From: Ascidia mentula
Taxonomy: Eukaryota > Chordata > Ascidiacea > Phlebobranchia > Ascidiidae
Length of the DNA: 64,000 nt
NCBI GenBank assembly: GCA_947561715.1
Contig: OX387201.1
Span: 9,066,001 to 9,130,000, forward strand
Direction: 5' to 3'
In this document: positions 54,301-61,300 of the stretch, one piece after another
Numbering within the stretch: position 1 is the stretch's first letter
Layout: each line of letters starts with the position of its first letter
Made by a program: the position numbers and the translations under genes
The notes under the pieces: generated by a model
Databases searched by the model: none
Seen by the model: only the letters and a program-made list of their open reading frames with translations
What the model was told of the DNA's origin: nothing

Positions 54301-55249
54301 TTGCCAACCACAGCGAAAACCATAGCAGGTCTTTCTCTGAGGACGAATGCAATTAAGTGTTGTTGTAGTATAATTTATGCGTTCAAGTTCCGAAAGCTGT
54401 TTAAAACATCCGCCTTCTTCAGCGTTGCTTGACGAGGATAGAAGTGCTTTTTTTGCTTTGGCACATGTATCGGTCACTTTATCCTAGCACTTAACCTTAT
54501 GCTTTACTAAATATAGCAGGAACAAAACAGGTTTCCAGTCACCCACAAATAAATTGTAAATTATATTTTCTGTGGTGCTTGGTGCGAACTGCGTAATACA
54601 CACGTAAAACTTAGTGTCCCCCGCAAAATGTGGATGACGCATAGGTCGCTAAAAAATTTGGGAGAATTTACATGCCTCATTTGTACCACATACGCTCGAG
54701 GCAAATTACCTCGTTATTTACAACCAACAAAATAGTTCATTACTGGAATGAGGAAAAATGCGTTACAAACTAACCGCCATCGCGATCTGGTTTTAGAGGA
54801 AAACAGATGACGCTTCACGATGCGCAGAGCCCTCCTCAAAAGGATCGGACCTTTTTGAGACACTTTTATTTGTTGAAGTCTCATCGAGAAGTTGTGGTTA
54901 TTATCGAAGGCGGCAGAGTCCAACACCAATGAAGTCTGCCTGCTAAACCTGTGTACCAAAATGTCATTATCTTAAAAAGCTTGTAGATAAAATATGAAAC
55001 AACTTACGTAAAAACAAGAAATCTTGAGGTTTTAGCATTGAGGTCTATTGAATTGGAGACTTTGGATAGAAACCCACGAATATTATCTAAGCTTGCTGCG
55101 TCCCGGTTTAAATTTCCGTCAATAAGAAACACAATGTCCATTGCTTTTCCACGTGCGCATTCAGTGTATTTTGATGCCACAGATTTCTCCACGTGACAGC
55201 ATAGAAGCAACAGCACCAGAGCGAAATTAAATCCAAGGCTCTTTTCCAT
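28546..55249 (-). CDS. Giant secreted mosaic protein (4,150 residues) with one active and one inactive serine-protease domain
   Basis: Seventy-one exons run from the ATG at 55249 to the stop at 28546. Every donor/acceptor phase fits and the total is 12,453 bases. The start was chosen because it opens with [19 protein letters not shown], a signal peptide; an in-frame upstream ATG at 55363 would bury it. Domains in order are VWA, FN3 repeats, a YWTD propeller, an EGF-like unit, two LDLa, several MAM-type units, LDLa, CUB, LDLa, SRCR, an active protease, CUB, two novel regions, CUB, a Thr-rich linker, a Cys-rich region, CUB, MAM, LDLa, an inactive protease, LDLa, CUB, LDLa and CUB. No membrane segment follows the signal peptide. 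The LDLa-CUB-LDLa-SRCR-protease part resembles enteropeptidase. No start-type signal peptide or end signal breaks the chain inside, so I read it as one gene, though transcripts could be split. An extracellular matrix or immune/cascade role is inference. Sub-blocks are listed separately. Confidence 0.85.
30463..33621 (-). other. Giant mosaic: LDLa pair and inactive second serine-protease domain (exons 59-66)
   Basis: Exons 33517-33621, 33142-33392, 32646-32895, 31752-32319, 31493-31644, 31292-31374, 31073-31205 and 30463-30597. The first two carry LDLa units ([16 protein letters not shown] and [16 protein letters not shown]). A trypsin fold follows. WAVVPAHC keeps the His (about residue 3400) and [10 protein letters not shown] keeps the Asp (about 3509). 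The nucleophile loop reads NDPGVALFC, with Pro at about 3700 where Ser is needed. The end [11 protein letters not shown] matches the C-terminal helix of the fold. Exon 62 adds a long acidic insertion rich in Glu and Asp after the Asp motif. There is no IVGG-type activation site. I call it a pseudoprotease. Confidence 0.82.
33890..36331 (-). other. Giant mosaic: CUB and MAM block (exons 53-58)
   Basis: Exons 36129-36331, 35597-35801, 35152-35361, 34549-34849, 34379-34484 and 33890-34034. A full CUB domain starts at [20 protein letters not shown] and ends in exon 55. A MAM domain begins [15 protein letters not shown] and ends with [19 protein letters not shown]. It contains the [10 protein letters not shown] core. 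The last exon then enters a Cys-rich piece ([13 protein letters not shown]). Confidence 0.85.
36632..40582 (-). other. Giant mosaic: CUB, novel regions, second CUB, Thr-rich linker and Cys-rich region (exons 41-52)
   Basis: Exons 40468-40582, 40158-40312, 39763-39879, 39576-39697, 39406-39493, 39121-39255, 38471-38812, 38028-38184, 37703-37816, 37179-37468, 36923-36991 and 36632-36793. A CUB domain directly follows the active protease ([20 protein letters not shown]). Exons 44-46 form a region I do not recognise. Exon 47 carries most of a CUB-like unit. Exon 48 is a Thr/Pro-rich stretch ([12 protein letters not shown]) likely to be O-glycosylated. Exons 49-50 are Cys-rich without a clear family. 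The acceptor of exon 50 (about 37468) is the weakest splice call in the gene. Confidence 0.7.
40695..41977 (-). other. Giant mosaic: SRCR end and active serine-protease domain (exons 36-40)
   Basis: Exons 41814-41977, 41410-41588, 41190-41317, 40925-41109 and 40695-40854. The chain reads [16 protein letters not shown], so activation would cut after Lys about 1979. A Cys upstream (about 1963) can tie the light chain. The triad is complete: ITAAHC (His about 2020), DWDIALLEL (Asp about 2070) and GDSGGPLVC (Ser about 2165). The S1 pocket is unusual. The residue at position 189 (chymotrypsin numbering) is Gly in KGICHGDSGG, and position 226 is Asp in [11 protein letters not shown]. That pair is known from crab collagenase, so broad specificity is predicted rather than strict trypsin or enteropeptidase cutting. 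Confidence 0.9.
41651..41716. repeat. Short fold-back hairpin in an intron of the giant mosaic gene
   Basis: The arms GTGAAGGATGTTACAACT and AGTTGTAACATCCTATACTTCAC pair over about 20 bases around a loop of about 20. It lies in the intron between the SRCR/protease exon 36 and exon 37. It may be a MITE remnant or a small hairpin RNA; nothing else is visible. Confidence 0.55.
42302..43827 (-). other. Giant mosaic: LDLa-CUB-LDLa-SRCR block (exons 31-35)
   Basis: Exons 43662-43827, 43265-43493, 42855-43000, 42612-42792 and 42302-42494. The first LDLa is split over exons 31-32 ([10 protein letters not shown] then SDEIGC). The following CUB starts [14 protein letters not shown]. The second LDLa reads [16 protein letters not shown]. 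The SRCR-like unit has [20 protein letters not shown] and ends in exon 36. The same order stands before the protease of vertebrate enteropeptidase. Confidence 0.87.
43971..47927 (-). other. Giant mosaic: MAM cluster (exons 19-30)
   Basis: Exons 47758-47927, 47504-47594, 47227-47386, 47022-47154, 46561-46664, 46271-46428, 46071-46210, 45494-45818, 45218-45349, 44992-45149, 44475-44679 and 43971-44146. MAM 1 runs from [12 protein letters not shown] through [15 protein letters not shown] to [13 protein letters not shown] second begins [12 protein letters not shown] but is degenerate. A third is long (about [19 protein letters not shown] to [12 protein letters not shown]). A fourth, more divergent unit fills exons 28-31. 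MAM domains mediate adhesion and dimer contacts in the extracellular space. Confidence 0.78.
46788..46900 (+). mobile_element. Probable hAT-type MITE fragment
   Basis: CCAGTGGTTCTTCACCGTTG followed by GTCCCTTTAAAATT and later CGCACCCCTTA resembles the ends and body of non-autonomous hAT elements. No transposase and no matching opposite end were seen. It lies in the intron between exons 22 and 23 of the giant mosaic gene. Confidence 0.4.
48069..48187. repeat. Fold-back (MITE-like) element with about 50-base inverted arms
   Basis: GTGTAAAGCTGAAAATGCCG at the left is matched by the reverse complement at the right (CGGCATTTTCAGCTTTGCAC). The inner arm CTACAGATG / CATCTGTATAG continues the pairing almost to a short loop. 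The whole unit is about 118 bases and lies in an intron of the giant mosaic gene (between exons 18 and 19). Confidence 0.75.
48332..48997 (-). other. Giant mosaic: EGF-like unit and LDLa pair (exons 17-18)
   Basis: Exons 48856-48997 and 48332-48535. The EGF-like unit follows the YWTD propeller ([19 protein letters not shown]), as in LDL-receptor family proteins. Two LDLa repeats follow ([18 protein letters not shown] and [10 protein letters not shown], the latter completed by SDEVNC in exon 19). Confidence 0.83.
49119..50918 (-). other. Giant mosaic: YWTD beta-propeller (exons 12-16)
   Basis: Exons 50815-50918, 50370-50562, 49939-50134, 49591-49764 and 49119-49363. LDLR class B blades are seen as [36 protein letters not shown] and [15 protein letters not shown]. 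The propeller is closed by the EGF-like unit of the next exon, the usual arrangement. The intron 50563-50814 is 252 bases and open in frame. Confidence 0.84.
51031..53677 (-). other. Giant mosaic: fibronectin type III repeats (exons 5-11)
   Basis: Exons 53414-53677, 52762-52835, 52583-52699, 52302-52331, 52026-52182, 51616-51754 and 51031-51197. The first FN3 is one exon and ends with the typical [17 protein letters not shown] strand. A second is split over four exons, one only 30 bases long, with [15 protein letters not shown] near its end. A third, weaker unit fills exons 10-11. The 30-base exon borders a ribozyme-like repeat. Confidence 0.78.
52346..52404 (+). ncRNA. Hammerhead-ribozyme-like motif, copy A (intact core, weak stem I)
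   Basis: The conserved core CTGATGA is at 52354-52360. A stem II hairpin follows (GATC-TGATA-GGTC, 52361-52373) and then GAAA at 52374-52377. Stem III can form between CAAAAGAG (52378-52385) and CTCTTTG (52392-52398). Stem I has only about three pairs and the cleavage-site spacing is one base long, so activity is doubtful. It is antisense to the giant mosaic gene, in the intron upstream of its 30-base exon 8. The upstream flank AAAGTCACCGCAGCTG matches copy B. Confidence 0.6.
53897..55249 (-). other. Giant mosaic: signal peptide and VWA domain (exons 1-4)
   Basis: Exons 55008-55249, 54775-54948, 54174-54336 and 53897-54074. After the signal peptide the chain reads [19 protein letters not shown], the first strand and MIDAS region of a von Willebrand A fold. 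The usual DxSxS motif is DGNLN here, so metal binding may be weak. Later strands include [16 protein letters not shown] and [14 protein letters not shown]. Confidence 0.83.
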
Positions 55250-56949
55250 CTTGCCAAAGGTTCGCAGCCGCCGTGCGATCGTTTTCTTTTGAGATTGAAT
55301 CCAAAACGCGCCGGGCTGTGGTTTGTAAGGTAGTCGTAATCCACTTGCACTTGAGAGCGGCATTCTTTAGCCGACCGCCCCCCGGATGTTCGAATCTCGT
55401 CAGGCTGGTTTCTGTAACCGCGACAACAGGCTAACGCCAAATGTTTTTGTCACCTGTTTTACTATACTGCTGCTATCAGTGCCAGCGCTGCCACAACAAT
55501 TAGTCACTGCGCGCGGATGCGCTGGTCGTTATGGACGAAAGATATTATCAGAATGGATGCCTAATCGCCGGCCAGTGCACTTAATTCCCCTAAGGCTGAA
55601 TTCACTGCTGAAAACTTAAGTTTAACTAACAAACCCCTTTGGATATTCAACCTGCCCCAAACGTTCCTAAATGTTAACAAAACAAACAAGTTGAAACTCA
55701 AACCTGAGCACGAACCGAGAAGCTTTGAGATAACAATTATAGTTTGATATGTCACCCCATATTTTGTCGGCTTTTTTTTGATAAAACTAACATAGATTAT
55801 AACCAGAAAATACCACTTTAAGAACATTGGATGAGGGACTGACCCGCGGAGATACTTTTGACAAGTCACAAGCCTCCAAATTCGTCTCTGTTTCTAACTA
55901 TCAAAAATTCAACTGAAAAGCTGATTCAATAAAGCTGCCCTAATACCAACATGACAACGCTGCGGAATCGAACAGTAGCAATTTGAAACAAAATCACTCA
56001 AAACTTTTTCTCGCGTTTCCTTTCTTGTCCGCGCTGTCAACTCTTCACGGTAAAATTGTCATTTAATTGCCGGGATAAACTTTCTTCGCTATTCCCGTTT
56101 AGATGGCTGGTCTGGCGCGATCAAACTTTCCACGCAAAACACCGAAAACAAAGGGTTGTAATTAGCAAACGACATCTATTGTAAAGCTTCTACACTGACC
56201 AAAACAAGTTACCTACAGTGTTGGGTTTACACATGTGTGTCAGGAGCCGCACGCCAAGCTCTAGTTGCAGCGGAAAAATGCCCGCGGCAAAATTTAGCCA
56301 AAGTTTTTCGTGTCTAATTTTCTCTAATATTGTAAAATATATGCAACAGCGGTTTCCTGCGCTCACGTAAATACATAACCATATCTTGCGGCCAACCCAC
56401 AACGACACTTAAAAACAAATTACTGTCAAATCTCTCTCTAAATGTGTATGATTTTATACAAGCATTTAACACACCACTTGCTGCATTTTTTTGGCTTGTG
56501 GTAAGAACTTAAACGACCCTTATTAAAATAACAGGTGAAAGGGATGTGGTTTGAATAGCGGATTTCGTATAGATGCTAACGCATGCATCCCTTAAACATT
56601 AGAGTCCATTACGTCAACTGTGTTTGCATCTCCCATGTAAACAAAAGAGTTAAAGCGTCTTACCCCTTCCTCACCGGCAAACCCGACCATAAATCTCAGT
56701 TTGTCACTTACCGGACAACGAAGGACATTTTTTTCGAAAAATTAGAAAGTTTAGTTGCAGGGAAATAACGATCGCCATTTTTTGGGTAGATTGGTCCACG
56801 CTCCAATGAAGTCTGATACTAATGGGCATTCAGTTATTTGCGAGCAAATACCGTAACCCAAAAAGTTTTAATTAGCGGCAAATCGACCCTCAATACCCAA
56901 CTATATAAACAAGGCCGTGTGGTCAGCAAAGTCGTCTGAAAGTCACACC
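55250..56949. other. Upstream region of the giant mosaic gene
   Basis: About 1.7 kb with no convincing exon. An open frame at 55386-55619 on the plus strand contains a hydrophobic stretch (TCFTILLLSVPALPQQ) but no supporting splice, domain or end signal. The minus-strand promoter of the giant gene should lie here; no clear TATA box was seen. Confidence 0.4.
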
Positions 56950-57002
56950 AGCTGCACTGATAAGACCTTTTAGGTCGAAACAGTAGCCATCTGTCTGCAG
57001 CT
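56950..57002 (+). ncRNA. Hammerhead-ribozyme-like motif, copy B (complete three-stem fold)
   Basis: Stem I is AGCTGCA (56950-56956) with TGCAGCT (56996-57002), a perfect seven-pair helix. The core follows at 56957-56963 (CTGATAA, one base off the consensus CTGATGA). Stem II is GACCT/AGGTC (56964-56968 with 56972-56976). GAAA is at 56977-56980. Stem III is CAG/CTG closing a seven-base loop, and GTC at 56993-56995 is the expected cleavage triplet. This is the type I hammerhead layout. The single core departure suggests a slow or dead copy. Confidence 0.75.
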
Positions 57003-57230
57003 TACACAATTCATATTATTGGCTCCACTTTGCTTATATTATATAAACAAGGGTACATTTAGCGACCGATTTTCGTTCCAATAAAACTTTCAAATTTGTA
57101 TTAGTTATTTTTTCAACAAATACCAATACCACTTTTTGTGACTTTTTTTTGACTCTTTGAGAGATCTTGCGTAAGCTACATACAGATGGCCAGTTTACAC
57201 AATTCACATCACTGGCTCCAATTTGCTGCG
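56996..57230 (+). repeat. Imperfect direct repeat, unit about 192 bases, next to ribozyme copy B
   Basis: TTACACAATTCATATTATTGGCTCC near 57002-57026 recurs as a close variant near 57194-57218, followed in both by a TTTGCT stretch. The first copy starts inside the 3' arm of the hammerhead motif. This suggests a decayed tandem dimer of a ribozyme-bearing repeat; the second unit shows no clear ribozyme core. Confidence 0.5.
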
Positions 57231-57320
57231 AGTTTTGGTTCGCAAAGTCGATAGGGTGTTTTTTGTAGCTGAATTATTAAATGTTGCTGATTAATTGTGT
57301 GGCTTCCTATTTTTTTGCAG

Positions 57321-57539
57321 ATCCGGATTGTGGATTTTCGGGGAACGAATCTCGACCAGGATGTGTGGCTGATATTGCTGATGATTTTCTATGTTTTCTA
57401 CGCCTTCCATTTGAGCACTGCGTACTATTGCACACGCGGAAGCCGGAGAAGAACTCATCCACAAATTGCGTATTTTGTATTGCGGCCAATTACGGGACAT
57501 CGAAAAAGAGAAAAATCACAAGCAAGAGAACGCCACTGA
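57321..57539 (+). CDS. Candidate terminal exon of an unknown membrane protein
   Basis: A strong pyrimidine tract and acceptor (TTTTTTGCAG, ending 57320) precede an open frame. It holds VWLILLMIFYVFYAF, a likely membrane helix, and then a basic tail (GHRKREKSQARERH) to a stop at 57539. AATAAA stands at 57608-57613. A second frame is open to 57556, so the frame is not certain. No upstream exon with a start codon was found. It may be the last exon of a small plus-strand gene. Confidence 0.3.
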   Translation: MRIVDFRGTNLDQDVWLILLMIFYVFYAFHLSTAYYCTRGSRRRTHPQIAYFVLRPITGHRKREKSQARERH

Positions 57540-57607
57540 TTTGTCGGGAAAAGTAGAAAAAAAAACAAGCGATGAGAAGAAAGATTTGATTCAGGTTTCC
57601 ACATCAG

Positions 57608-57613
57608 AATAAA
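57608..57613 (+). terminator. Plus-strand poly(A) signal after the candidate terminal exon
   Basis: AATAAA lies about 70 bases after the stop codon at 57539, a normal distance for a short 3' UTR. It is the main support for a plus-strand transcript ending here. Confidence 0.35.
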
Positions 57614-58328
57614 ATATACGCGCGTCTTTTCAGTACCCGCCATACTCAAACCCCTTGTTCGCTTGAATTTGAACAACAGTTAATAATCGTCCGTAGATTT
57701 TAAAGTGAAACACGTATTGACAAACGCACATGTCGTTATGTGGCTTCCGCAAAAATCTAATGGTTTTGCTGCTTAGGTAGCATAGAAGCTCAGCTAACAA
57801 GCACAAAAACAAAGCATTGGGCCTTGTCTGCGTTTATGAGTTGGAAAAATAGAGTTTCACAATGCGCAGTTGTGTATTGGAACAGCGGCGAAGACCATGG
57901 ATACAAAGTGATACGTATGGTTGTTAATACTCAGCGGCTCGACATGAAGCGTATTGTTTCTGCAGCCCAGTAGTACAGCACGGGTGCCGTTCGCCAGTGC
58001 AATGAGACAAAAAAAAACAGCATAGGGTGGGCCTCAATGCAAGTACTCAAGTGCGAAGTGTGGGCCAGGCGCAGGTCGGGGAGTAATACAATATTACGCA
58101 AACGTTCCGGATTAAGAATAATTGCTGTTTCTATAACATGCAGCGAACTCGCGATGCGCAGCAAGCGTGTGCAACAGGCGTCTGGACGCCACGCTCCGCT
58201 GTTCGGGCCAGTAATGTGATGTGCACTTGCTCACGAAAGCCAGCAACAATTGTTACCAAGCCGGTGCTCTCTAGGGCCACCACGCGGTCAACGCAGTAAC
58301 AACAAGACTGGTCGTCGCCGGAGCGCGG
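57614..58328. other. Region downstream of the Raf gene
   Basis: No coding exon was recognised. On the minus strand this is the 3' flank of the Raf gene. No clear minus-strand AATAAA was seen, so a variant signal may be used. Confidence 0.4.
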
Positions 58329-61300
58329 TCAAGGGCCGACGAACGTGAAGGAGTTTTGCATGAGTGGAGTCTTGGGCATGCGGAAGAACTCATCCACTGA
58401 CATTCCAGCGCGGTTGAGGCAGCCGGGGTCGGATTGGCTGCGACAGATACGAGGCAGTGCGCGGTAGATTTCGTCAAGCGACGTCCAGATCTACGATTAT
58501 GGAGACGTGTTAGGGGAGGTCGATCATCAGGTTTGTGTGAATGTTAGTTTGGTGAGCGCGGGTTGGTAATGTTAGTTATGGACAGACTGAGCATCATTAC
58601 TAAGTGACGGAAAAACTTTAATAAATATTAATAGTATTTCCCAATAATATGTTTTTCAAAATCCAATATTTTAATCAGCATCACCACCCTGTGAACGCAA
58701 AGCGCATGTGACCAAAAACACTCTAGTGGAGTTTTCGCAAAACTTAAAACTGAAAAAAAAGCAAATCTCACCTGCGGGAACAATGGTCTGTCGTCCCGGT
58801 TTCTCGAGATGCAATCCACTATGAGTCGCTTGCAATCACGGGGAGTGTCGGCTCGGATACAATCCAACTCCGGTCGCAAGTAACCTCGTCCAACTTGAAA
58901 GAGGATCTATCGCAAGACGAGCAATTTAAGCCACAGGTTTGAGGTTTACATTTTTGTATGTTTGTTAAAGCTACAGGTGTAGAGGTGACCCACCATGTCC
59001 CTGTTGCCGATGTGGCTGTAAGGCAATGTGTTGCTCGTTAGTTCAAACATGACGACGCCGAACGCGTACACGTCGGATTCGAAGGTGTATGGGTTGCCAT
59101 CCGCCATCCTAATCACCTGCGCGGATACGAGGAAACCGTAATAAAGTGATTGTAACCAAACTGTCTTGTTTAAATGTTGTGGTTTATTGTTAGAAACCAC
59201 CGAAGACTTGTGAAACATTTTGTTGTGAAAGGTAAATAGTGAGGTATCGTTTCATTTTATTCCATATACACTAGACGATAAGCATTGCCGATTGATTGTC
59301 ATATATTCATATAGGTTGTTATTAATAACAGTAAATAATTAAAATCAATGAATAAGCCCGTGTTCAAATATACAATTACTTATTTGAAGAGCTCAACGGG
59401 GTTAAATGAGGTTGCCAATACCTTACATCTTAACAATTCAAAAATATTAATAAACCAAGTTGAACAAAATTATCGAATTCTTTAATTTTTTTTAAAAAGG
59501 TTATTTAAAGCGAAACATGTTTTCAACATATAAAAGCGTTTAGGCACAAGGTTTTTTTAATATTTTGAAATTGACTTTGAAGCTTCCACTTGTTTCATGC
59601 AAAAGAAGTGTTGCTGGAATAGGTTAATTTCATGACAAAATTGTTTCATTGTTACATCTAACAATGCATTATTTTTATATTTTAATGCATTTTTACTTTC
59701 TGCACTTGCTTACCTCTGGCGCCATCCAGAGGATAGAACCTGTGGGTTGCATGACTTGATTCGAACCAGACCACCTTGACTTGACAGTGGCCAAGCCGAA
59801 GTCACCAATCTTTACAGTGTAATCTTCAAGGAGAAAAATGTCTGCAATGCGACGGTCAAGGAAACGAACTTATTTACAATTTGTTGTTTCTTGTGTACTT
59901 TGACTTCTGTTGACCAAATGTTGGCTTGAGCAAAATGTTATTCGCACAAACCCTTTGTTTTGGACCAAACCAACGGTCTTTCAAGTGAACAACAACCAAC
60001 AGGACGTAAGTTATGTACTTATGGCAACATAATTATGTTGTTGGAATTGACACCAACCTATAATCAGCGCCTGTGAAGCAACTAACCCCTGAACACAGAA
60101 ACCACGACACGTCATAATGAGTGAAACAATATGCGTTTGAGTTAATTTCAAGTAAACTTGTTAAAGGTCAATTCGGGTGCGCGCGGTTTTCTGCCTGTAT
60201 GTGTGTAAGTTTAACAAAGGATACTATTCGACTTCATGTCCCGATGGATGATGTTTTTAGCGTGCAGGTATCTGGAATAAAATAGAATTGTTTTAAGTGA
60301 AGATATTGGGCGTATTTTACCCAAATGGAGAACAAACGAGAAATAGATGCCTCTGTAAACGATACAAGTAACACCAGCACTGTACCACAGGAAAAGGACT
60401 CATTGCCTGCCAACAAATTTAGGTATTACAGACCCCTTGATAGGCCAAAAGTTTTCTTTGTAAACCTCATTCTGGTAAACATTAACGCTAACGACAAAAC
60501 TTGAGGTTGAAACTCGGCAAACTGTCATAGACCTGTATTGGGCAACGACAAACACGTTACCCAGCGACACAACTACTCACTCCATTCCCTGCGCTGCCTG
60601 TCGGGCGATGTCGATGGTTTGAAGCATATCAAACTTCGTGTCGATAACGTGGAGATGGCGGTAGAGACTGGAGCCATCGCACCATTGCGTCACAATACAG
60701 AGTTGGTTTTTGATCGTGTATCCCATGAACAGTAGGATGTTAACGTGACGGGTTTTCCTGCAAAGCACAGGAAAAGAAAACGGTGTTAAATGGACTGTGC
60801 TACACGTTGACAATTTTTAAATCCATGGCGGGTCGATAATATTTGCAAATTGCGATGTACGAATTTTTTCACACAAACCCCACAAACGCACAAAGGTTTT
60901 CGTAATTAAAAATCCCACTGGGTACCACTGTGTACATGTCGCCTCCATTCGAAATCTAAATATTGATTTTTCTCACAATATATCGCTTACGTTTAATTTC
61001 GCTGTTGCGACGAATATTCAAAGATGCGCTTTAACCTATGTGACAGTAAATTAAAAAAATTCCCGAAAATGATAATTTTTTTATTAGGCATTTTGTGATC
61101 GCGAAAATTATCATCTAAATACGTTTGCACACTTTTTAATTGCCTTAGCTACTTTTCGTATATTTTTTCGAACAGAAGATTCCAACATCACAAAGTCTTT
61201 GGATTTGACGAAGTACGCATAGAAGTCCAATAACTAGGAATAAAGCTACAACGTATTATGGGACATGTTCAAAACCCCCTATTGTTTATTTTAAACAGCA

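Noticed and set aside
55380-55400. GTTCGAATC resembling a tRNA B box
   Set aside because: No A box or cloverleaf can be drawn at the right spacing on either strand.
55386-55619. Plus-strand open frame with a signal-like hydrophobic stretch
   Set aside because: The leader is preceded by many polar residues, there is no end signal or splice partner, and the remainder has no known motif.
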